From positions 1 through 10,370 of the forward strand of contig JBEKUT010000408.1 of NCBI GenBank assembly GCA_049514735.1: 10,370 nucleotides of DNA, read 5' to 3'. The position numbers and the translations under genes were made by a program. The notes beneath the pieces were generated by a model. The model was not told the DNA's origin. It saw nothing but the letters and a program-made list of their open reading frames with translations, and searched no databases. Source of the stretch: JAICMB01 sp049514735. GTDB taxonomy: Bacteria; Acidobacteriota; Terriglobia; Bryobacterales; Bryobacteraceae. Below are positions 1 to 4,704 of this stretch, piece after piece (the first letter of the stretch is position 1; every line of letters starts with the position of its first letter).

Positions 1-1
1 G

Positions 2-538
2 CTCGGCATCCCAGAGTTGGTGGACGCTTGCTTCAATCCCGATGGCACGCTTACTCCCGAAGCTTGCGCCGCGAGAGGCTTCTATCGTCCGCACAGCGGT
101 TTCCCGGATTGGCAGCCTTCCACAGATCCGCAGGAGGTTCTCGACGAAGCACTGGTGTGGGCATCGAAGAGCGACCGCGTGCTCGTATTGGAGCGTCTGG
201 TCAAGGCGGGCGCGCGCGTGAACGCCGATCCGTATCGGGGCACGCCTCTGATCTGGGCCGCGGCGTGCAATCGTGTGGAAACCGTGGCATGGCTGTTGGA
301 TCACGGCGCGAACGTCAATCACAAGGGCGCCTTTGGCGGACTCACGCATGGGCAGGGGATCACGGCTCTTCACTTAGCGGCCCAGAACGGGCATCTGCCA
401 GTGCTGAAGCTCCTGATCGAGCGCGGTGCGGATCGATCCATCAAAGACGATCTCTACCACTCGACCGCCGAGAGCGCCGCAGCCTACTTTTGCCGGAACG
501 AAGCGCGAGACTATCTAAGTTCGCTGGGGCGTTCTTGA
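2..538 (+). CDS. Ankyrin-repeat protein, 5'-truncated by the window edge
   Basis: The frame is open to the left edge, so the true start probably lies upstream. A TTG at 17 is a possible start but has no visible ribosome site. The visible 178 residues hold about four ankyrin repeats. The clearest runs from TPLIWAAACNRVETVAWLLDHGANVN into a glycine-rich linker with HGQG, and the next is ITALHLAAQNGHLPVLKLL followed by ERGAD. The TALHLAA and GAxxN/GAD signatures are typical. A weaker repeat precedes them (LERLVKAGARVN) and a degenerate one ends the protein (TAESAAAYF...). Ankyrin stacks bind other proteins; no enzymatic domain, signal peptide or membrane segment is visible, so a cytoplasmic adaptor role is the most that can be inferred. 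The gene ends 117 bases before the TA module and shows no evident link to it. Confidence 0.85.
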   Translation, partial: LGIPELVDACFNPDGTLTPEACAARGFYRPHSGFPDWQPSTDPQEVLDEALVWASKSDRVLVLERLVKAGARVNADPYRGTPLIWAAACNRVETVAWLLDHGANVNHKGAFGGLTHGQGITALHLAAQNGHLPVLKLLIERGADRSIKDDLYHSTAESAAAYFCRNEARDYLSSLGRS

Positions 539-605
539 CATCGACGCTATCTGGCGATCGCGCGATTGTAGATTTACTGTCTCGTTCGCATCGAAGAGCG
601 GTTTG

Positions 606-623
606 GACATTCGTCGAAATGTC
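606..623. promoter_or_regulatory. Inverted repeat, candidate operator of the TA module
   Basis: GACATT-CGTCGA-AATGTC is a perfect 6-bp dyad with a 6-base spacer, 32 bases before the antitoxin ATG and 21 bases before its ribosome site. Antitoxins with ribbon-helix-helix type N-termini usually bind such dyads at their own promoter to autoregulate. The position fits, but I saw no convincing -35/-10 pair around it, so the operator role is inference. Confidence 0.4.
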
Positions 624-655
624 TGGGATGCGGAGAACAAAAACGGAGCGGAGCC

Positions 656-910
656 ATGACCATCATTGTCGATATCAAGCCTGAGATTCAAGCGGAATTG
701 AGCCGTCAGGCGGCGGCCCATGGCGTTGACCTCGGCGCCTATGCCGCAAGCCTGTTGGAAGAGGCAGTCCACGCTCCGGCTAGATCGAAGTCGCTTAGCC
801 AAGATCAGCTCGACGGGACGCTTGGTGAGCTTGCGCAGTTCTCGCACAAGATTCCGCTCCTTCCGGACGAAGCATTCTCGCGTGAGGGCCTTTACGGGGA
901 TCATGAGTAA
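656..910 (+). CDS. Type II antitoxin (VapB-like), partner of the PIN toxin
   Basis: An 84-residue protein. The N-terminal half (about residues 2-38: short beta strand TIIVDIKPE, then helices around AELSRQAAAHGVDL and YAASLLEEAV) resembles a ribbon-helix-helix DNA-binding unit. The C-terminal half is polar and ends in LLPDEAFSREGLYGDHE, the kind of tail that wraps around a PIN toxin and blocks its active site. The start is supported by GGAG at 645-648, 7 bases before ATG. The stop overlaps the toxin start (TAATG, one shared base), so the two are translationally coupled, antitoxin first. The expected role is to neutralise the toxin and, with it, repress the operon, perhaps through the dyad at 606-623. 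The pairing and PIN partner make the role fairly sure; the exact antitoxin subfamily is not assigned. Confidence 0.82.
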   Translation: MTIIVDIKPEIQAELSRQAAAHGVDLGAYAASLLEEAVHAPARSKSLSQDQLDGTLGELAQFSHKIPLLPDEAFSREGLYGDHE

Positions 911-1371
911 TGCCGGATGGTGCTGCCTGCCTGCTTGACAGCAACATCCCGTTACGGATCGGCAAGAGCGACGACCCTCAGCATTCTGCAATTAGCGGTG
1001 CGCTTCACGCAATGGTCGGACAGGGCGTGCGTCTCTGCTTTACTTCTCAGACGCTGGGAGAGTTCTGGAATGCCTCAACTCGGCCATTCGATAAGAATGG
1101 CTTCGGACTTACTATCGCTGAGGCTGATCGCTTGGCGCGCGTGATCGAGCGGGATTTCGAATTTCTGCCGGACAGCAAGGAGGTTCATGAGCGTCGGCGA
1201 TCCCTGCTTGTCGCGAACAATATTCGAGGCGTGCAGGTCCACGATGCAAGACTAGCCGCAAGCATGTATGTCCATGGCGTTGGTCGATTGATGACTCTCA
1301 ACGTCCGGGACTTCCGGCGCTTCGCGGGTCTTCAAATTCTTCATCCGAGTGAGGCGTTCGAAGAGCGGTGA
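910..1371 (+). CDS. vapC: PIN-domain ribonuclease toxin, VapC family
   Basis: A 153-residue single-domain protein, the usual VapC size. The acidic PIN signature is complete: D10 in CLLDSNIPLR, E51 in TLGEFWN, D112 in VQVHDARLAASM, and the C-terminal TLNVRDFRRF block (N131, D134). These residues coordinate the Mg/Mn ions that cut RNA; characterised VapC toxins cleave tRNA or rRNA and stop translation. The ATG overlaps the antitoxin stop, so expression depends on antitoxin translation. All catalytic positions are kept, so the toxin is probably active; the RNA target cannot be read from sequence. The next 270 bases hold the broken remains of another PIN-like gene. Confidence 0.88.
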   Translation: MPDGAACLLDSNIPLRIGKSDDPQHSAISGALHAMVGQGVRLCFTSQTLGEFWNASTRPFDKNGFGLTIAEADRLARVIERDFEFLPDSKEVHERRRSLLVANNIRGVQVHDARLAASMYVHGVGRLMTLNVRDFRRFAGLQILHPSEAFEER

Positions 1372-1642
1372 CTCAAAGAAAACGCCCCGGCCACGGGATG
1401 GCGGCGTGTGAGTTTACACAATGATCGCGATGGAGTCTACTTCTTGGCTCCAGACGTGCTCATTGCGGAGGAGGAGGTTGTTGTTGCGGGATTCGTGGTA
1501 GACCGACGACATCCTGTGCACCCATGACAGCGATTTCTATGACCCGGCGGTGTTGTCGTACTGCGCCACGCGTGGGATTGAAGTGTGCAGCGAAAGCGCC
1601 CCGCTGGAGCGGTTAAGAAAGGAAACTCAGCGTTACACGTGA
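1372..1642 (+). pseudogene. Decayed PIN-like toxin gene, 3' part only
   Basis: Reading on from the toxin stop in the same frame gives a protein-like stretch: NDRDGVYFLAPDVLIAEEE, to 1476. One extra G at about 1477 shifts the frame. The new frame continues LLLRDSW, then an in-frame TAG at 1499-1501, then TDDILCTHDSDFYDPAVL and SYCATRGIEVCSES, ending at TGA 1640-1642. The THDSDF block followed by a hydrophobic strand ending in GIEV is the usual end of a PIN domain (compare TLNVRDF in the intact toxin). No start codon or N-terminal catalytic half is visible, so this is a truncated, twice-broken relic. PIN assignment rests on this short C-terminal match and is moderately sure; that the stretch is degraded coding sequence is surer. 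Confidence 0.6.
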
Positions 1643-2141
1643 ACATTCGTGAAAGCGCGGCAGGGGCGTGCCTCAGGACAATCTAGGGCAATGGGAGGTG
1701 GCATCGGCGGCAGTTTCGACCGGCAATCTATAACTTACGCATTCCTCAGGTCATGCAAGTGTGCGAATCCCCCCTCTCCGCCATAATAGAATCAATAACT
1801 TAGAGCTGCATTAAGCGTCTCGCCGGACGATCGCGGCGGGTTTCCGCAACTTTTCAACAATCACACTGCCTGTTTTTTCATTAACTTACGATGGTCGGGG
1901 CCGATTGTGAACCCTCTCCGCGACAATTGCCCGACGAACCCCTCTCCGCGTGAGAAGTCGGCACGAGATAACGAAAAATCGGGGACACCTGGCATGCTTC
2001 CTCGAGCCGGAGTGCCCGTCCTACAGGCGGAACGCCGCAAGGCCCGTCAAACCCCGCGTTACTCAGGGCGTATCATTGGCGTTGCGCCGACTGCAAAATA
2101 GACGCCGTAAAATGGAATGAAGCGATCGCCCCTCCGGCCCC
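1643..2141. other. Intergenic stretch without a convincing gene
   Basis: About 500 bases between the PIN relic and the kinase. An open frame at 1907-2101 (64 codons, GTG start) has no recognisable domain, an unnatural basic/proline-rich composition and no ribosome site, and is probably chance. The stretch contains short repeated words (see 1731-1949) and a weak CGCCG/CGGCG hairpin at 1821-1838 with no following T-run. No clear promoter for the kinase was found: TAAAAT at 2108-2113 could be a -10 box, but the nearest -35-like TTGCGC is 20 bases away. Confidence 0.5.
1731..1949. repeat. Short dispersed repeats TAACTTACG and CCCTCTCCGC
   Basis: TAACTTACG occurs at 1731-1739 and 1882-1890, with a near copy at 1796-1804. 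CCCTCTCCGC occurs at 1772-1781, 1912-1921 and 1940-1949. The two words come in the same order twice (start-to-start distances 41 and 30 bases), which suggests a degenerate duplicated element. No transposase or clear terminal inverted repeats are present. The match lengths are short, so chance is not excluded. Confidence 0.35.
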
Positions 2142-2717
2142 ATGGAATTACAGCCTGGCGCAAGACTCGATAACTACGAAATCCTCTCGCAGATCGGCGC
2201 GGGCGGGATGGGGCAAGTCTGGAAAGCCCGCGACACGCGATTGGACCGCATCGTCGCCATCAAGACCTCTTCCGCGAAATTCAGCGAGCGGTTCGAGCGC
2301 GAAGCCCGTGCTATCGCGTCTCTGAATCATCCCAACGTCTGCACGCTCTATCACGTCGGGCCGGATTACCTGGTCATGGAATATATCGAAGGAACGCCGC
2401 TCCGGGCGGAGCCCTCAATGGATCTGGTCATGCAGCACGCGCTACAGCTTGCCGATGGCGTTGCCGCCGCGCACGCCAAGGGTATCGTGCATCGCGACCT
2501 TAAGCCCGCCAATATTCTCGTCACGCCGGATGGCCGCGTCAAGGTCCTCGATTTCGGACTCGCCACGCGGCAATCCGCTGAGCCGGCCACGGACTGCACG
2601 CTCAGCCTCCCGCCGACCCTTGCGGGAGCGGTGCTGGGCACGGTCGCGTATATGTCTCCCGAACAGACGCGCGGAGAGCCGGTGGACGTCCGCAGCGACC
2701 TCTGGACTCTGGGGTAA
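2142..2717 (+). CDS. Kinase segment of the broken Ser/Thr kinase
   Basis: Encodes 191 residues. Visible kinase subdomains are: glycine loop IGAGGMGQVW (18-27), ATP-binding Lys in VAIK (K41), the helix-C Glu (E54 in FEREAR), catalytic HRDLKPAN (117-124, base D119), metal-binding DFG (137-139), activation-segment end YMSPEQ (170-175) and DLWTLG (186-191). The HRD form marks an RD kinase likely activated by autophosphorylation; Thr/Ser residues in the activation loop are available. The frame then meets TAA at 2715-2717, in the middle of subdomain IX, so this piece alone lacks the C-lobe helices and is unlikely to fold as an active kinase. The ATG at 2142 fits the usual distance to the glycine loop, but no Shine-Dalgarno sequence precedes it. 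Confidence 0.85.
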   Translation: MELQPGARLDNYEILSQIGAGGMGQVWKARDTRLDRIVAIKTSSAKFSERFEREARAIASLNHPNVCTLYHVGPDYLVMEYIEGTPLRAEPSMDLVMQHALQLADGVAAAHAKGIVHRDLKPANILVTPDGRVKVLDFGLATRQSAEPATDCTLSLPPTLAGAVLGTVAYMSPEQTRGEPVDVRSDLWTLG

Positions 2718-4063
2718 TTTTTTACGAGTTGCTAACCGGCACGCGGCCATTCGAAGGCACAACACAGGCGGTCGTCTTCGAGGGTATCCTGTCAAAAACT
2801 CCCGTCCCGCCACGCGCGCGTAATCCTAAGGTCACGGTGGAGTGGGAGAGGATCGTTACCCGTTTGCTCGAAAAGGATCGCTCGATCCGGTATCAATCGG
2901 CGCAGGATCTGCTGGCGGACCTCAAACGATTGAACCGCGATTCTGGTTCTGGTGGGAATTCGCCACCAGCGGCTCCGCGCCCGGATCGACCTGGAGCGTG
3001 GCGCTGGCCAAAGTACGCGCTTGCGGCCGGAGCCGGGCTGATCGTTCTCGGTGCGATCGTCTTGGCTGTGCTTACCCGCCTTCAGCCGGCCACGGCGATC
3101 GATTCGCTCGCGGTGCTGCCCTTTGCCATCGCCAGCAAGAACGCCGATACGGATTACCTGAGCGACGGCATCACCGACAGCCTCATCCGGAGCTTTTCGA
3201 CCTTGCCCGGTCTCAAGGTGAAATCAAGCAACGCAGTACGCAAATACAAAGGCGGCGATACCGACGCAGGGAAGGCCGGACGTGAACTGGGCGTCGGAGC
3301 GGTTCTCACCGGCCGCATCGTAGTGCAGCCCGGCCGGTCCGGCGACAATCTTTCGATCGCTGCCGAACTGATCGACACGCGCGACAGCAGCGAACTCTGG
3401 GGTGAGAATTTCGAGCGCAAAATATCCGGCGTCCTCAGCGTCCAGCAGGATATAACCGCCAGCATTCTGGAAAAGCTGAGGATCCGGTTGAGCGGCAAAG
3501 AGAAGCAACAACTCGCGAAACGCGAAACCACCAACCCCGAGGCATATCGGCTTTACCTCAAAGGGGAGTACTTCTCATGGAAATTCAACAGGGAGGACAC
3601 CGAAAAAGGGTTGGCTTATATACACCAGGCCATCGACTCCGATCCGAACTATGCCTTGGCATACGAAGGGCTCGCCACCTACTATGGGATCGTCTCCGAT
3701 ATCTTCGTGCCGGATCGGGACGCACTCCCGAAAGCGAAAGCCGCGGCGCTGAAGGCAGTCGAACTGGACGATGGACTGGCCGCGGCGCACTCCGCTCTGG
3801 CTGCCGCGCTTTTCTGGTACGACTACGATTGGGCAGGAGCCGGGAAGGAGTTTCGGCGAGCGCTGGAACTGAACCCCAACCTGGCAACCGCGCACGACAT
3901 ATACGGATGGTATCTGACCTGCTCGGGTTCTAAAGAGAGAGGGATTGCAGAAGGCCGTAAATCGGAGGCACATGGACCCGCTTTCGGCCATTGCGCCTAC
4001 AATTCTGAGCCAAGACTTGTACCTGTCCCGGCGTTATCCGGAAGCGGCCGAGCAGGCGCGTAA
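2714..4063 (+). CDS. Kinase C-lobe, membrane helix, TolB-like domain and TPRs (middle segment)
   Basis: Coherent from GTA at 2714, directly on the kinase break. It continues VIFYELLTGTRPFEGTT (subdomains IX-X), then ERIVTRLLEKDRSIRYQSA with the subdomain XI Arg, a Pro-rich linker, and one membrane helix (YALAAGAGLIVLGAIVLAVL, about residues 292-311 of the joined protein). Next is a TolB-like domain (about 322-452: SLAVLPFAI, YLSDGITDSLIRSFS, VLTGRIVV, SELWGENFER). From about 466 come TPR-like helices (NPEAYRLYLKGEYFSWKFNR, DSDPNYALAYEGLATYYG, ELNPNLATAHDIYGWYL). After about 3970 the frame turns to nonsense and stops at 4063. As a stand-alone frame its first start codon is TTG at 2729, which is not a plausible real start. 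Confidence 0.8.
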   Translation, partial: VIFYELLTGTRPFEGTTQAVVFEGILSKTPVPPRARNPKVTVEWERIVTRLLEKDRSIRYQSAQDLLADLKRLNRDSGSGGNSPPAAPRPDRPGAWRWPKYALAAGAGLIVLGAIVLAVLTRLQPATAIDSLAVLPFAIASKNADTDYLSDGITDSLIRSFSTLPGLKVKSSNAVRKYKGGDTDAGKAGRELGVGAVLTGRIVVQPGRSGDNLSIAAELIDTRDSSELWGENFERKISGVLSVQQDITASILEKLRIRLSGKEKQQLAKRETTNPEAYRLYLKGEYFSWKFNREDTEKGLAYIHQAIDSDPNYALAYEGLATYYGIVSDIFVPDRDALPKAKAAALKAVELDDGLAAAHSALAAALFWYDYDWAGAGKEFRRALELNPNLATAHDIYGWYLTCSGSKERGIAEGRKSEAHGPAFGHCAYNSEPRLVPVPALSGSGRAGA

Positions 4064-4487
4064 GGCGCTCGACCTGGACCCGAAATACCTTATCGCTCAC
4101 GTGGAACTGGCATTGATCGACATCGCACTGGGCAAATCGCGCGAAGCGATTGCGGCGGCGCAGAGCGCACGGGAGGATGAACCGCTGGCCGACTGGCCCA
4201 CCGCGGTGCTGGGTATGGCTTACGCGGCCGGCGGACAGCGCCTGGCGGCGGAGAAGCTTCTGGCCGGGATGAATGAGAAGGCGAGCAAGGGATGGGTTCC
4301 GGCGTACGCGTTCGCCGAGTTTTACGCCGGCCTGCGCGACGAAGGTAAGACGCTCGACGCGCTGGAGAAGGCCTACGCCGAACGGGCTTGGTTTATGACG
4401 TTTCTAAACAGCGCGCCCGAATTCGATTTCGTTCGCTCCGAGCCACGTTTCCAGGCCCTGATTCGGCGGATGAACTTTCCCTCCTGA
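3972..4487 (+). CDS. C-terminal TPR segment of the broken kinase
   Basis: Begins in sense at ATG 3972 with MDPLSAIAPTILSQDLYLSR, which continues the TPR helix interrupted in the previous frame (AEGRKSEA). Further TPR units follow: YPEAAEQARKALDLDPKYL, then IAHVELALIDIALGKSREAI, AVLGMAYAAGGQRLAAEKLL and a last helix pair ending in PRFQALIRRMNFPS. Such endings, with a conserved aromatic-rich SAPEFDFVRSEPRFQALI block, are typical of this family's C-terminus. The open frame reaches back to TTG 3945, but the upstream codons are out of register with the protein. There is no ribosome site before 3972, so it is read as the tail of the larger gene and not as a separate gene. Confidence 0.8.
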   Translation: MDPLSAIAPTILSQDLYLSRRYPEAAEQARKALDLDPKYLIAHVELALIDIALGKSREAIAAAQSAREDEPLADWPTAVLGMAYAAGGQRLAAEKLLAGMNEKASKGWVPAYAFAEFYAGLRDEGKTLDALEKAYAERAWFMTFLNSAPEFDFVRSEPRFQALIRRMNFPS

Positions 4488-4578
4488 ACCACGGCGATGA
4501 TTGAAACAGCTTGACCCGACTTCTACTTATACTTACCCTCAACCACTTTCTGTACTTTTTTTAATCCCGCCCTCGATA

Positions 4579-4623
4579 GCATATGTTGTGGTAGCATCGG
4601 GATGGCCACAAAATATCGTATGC
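4579..4623. promoter_or_regulatory. Imperfect dyad upstream of smc
   Basis: GCATA (4579-4583) pairs with TATGC (4619-4623), and TTGTGG (4586-4591) with CCACAA (4606-4611), around a 14-base centre; the inner spacers are unequal (2 and 7 bases). It lies in the locally A/T-rich stretch between the kinase stop and the proposed smc promoter. It could end kinase transcription or bind a regulator; the preceding T-run (4555-4562) is on the wrong side for an intrinsic terminator on the + strand. Confidence 0.3.
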
Positions 4624-4630
4624 AACCCGC

Positions 4631-4659
4631 TTTACTTTTGACCGGAACGCGTTTACGAT
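4631..4659 (+). promoter_or_regulatory. Candidate sigma-70-type promoter of smc
   Basis: TTTACT (4631-4636, 4 of 6 to TTGACA) and TACGAT (4654-4659, 4 of 6 to TATAAT) are separated by exactly 17 bases. This would start transcription near 4666 and give a leader of about 40 bases before the smc TTG. Both boxes are weak matches, so this is a suggestion from position and spacing. Confidence 0.35.
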
Positions 4660-4687
4660 AGAACACATCCCCCGAGAATGTCGCATT

Positions 4688-4696
4688 AGGGAGGAG
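4688..4696 (+). promoter_or_regulatory. Strong ribosome binding site that fixes the smc TTG start
   Basis: AGGGAGGAG lies 8 bases before TTG 4705. It is the best Shine-Dalgarno match in the window and decides for the unusual TTG start, which also gives the expected SMC N-terminus. Confidence 0.8.
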
Positions 4697-4704
4697 CACG
4701 CACT

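Larger units (their letters stand above)
2142..4487 (+). pseudogene. Ser/Thr kinase-TolB-like-TPR gene broken by two frame changes
   Basis: Three overlapping open frames together spell one well-known architecture: cytoplasmic Hanks-type kinase, one membrane helix, TolB-like (COG5616-type) domain and TPRs. Bridging a -1 change at 2711-2716 and a +1 change at about 3971 gives a continuous 781-residue product; the second change restores the original frame. All domain borders fall where expected, and no other stop interrupts the joined frame. As written in this window the gene cannot make the full protein by normal decoding, so it is called a probable recent pseudogene. Two compensating single-base sequence errors, or slippage at the first site, are real alternatives. 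The role, if functional, would be sensing through the outer TolB/TPR part and phosphorylating cytoplasmic targets. Confidence 0.75.

Noticed and set aside
1821..1838. CGCCG/CGGCG hairpin as terminator of the TA module
   Set aside because: Only 5 pairs with an 8-base loop and no T-run; too weak.
1907..2101. Open frame of 64 codons before the kinase
   Set aside because: No domain, biased Pro/Arg composition, no ribosome site, and it overlaps the short repeats; chance is more likely.
4554..4562. T-run after the kinase gene as an intrinsic terminator
   Set aside because: There is no G/C-rich stem directly before the T-run on the + strand; the only dyad lies after it.
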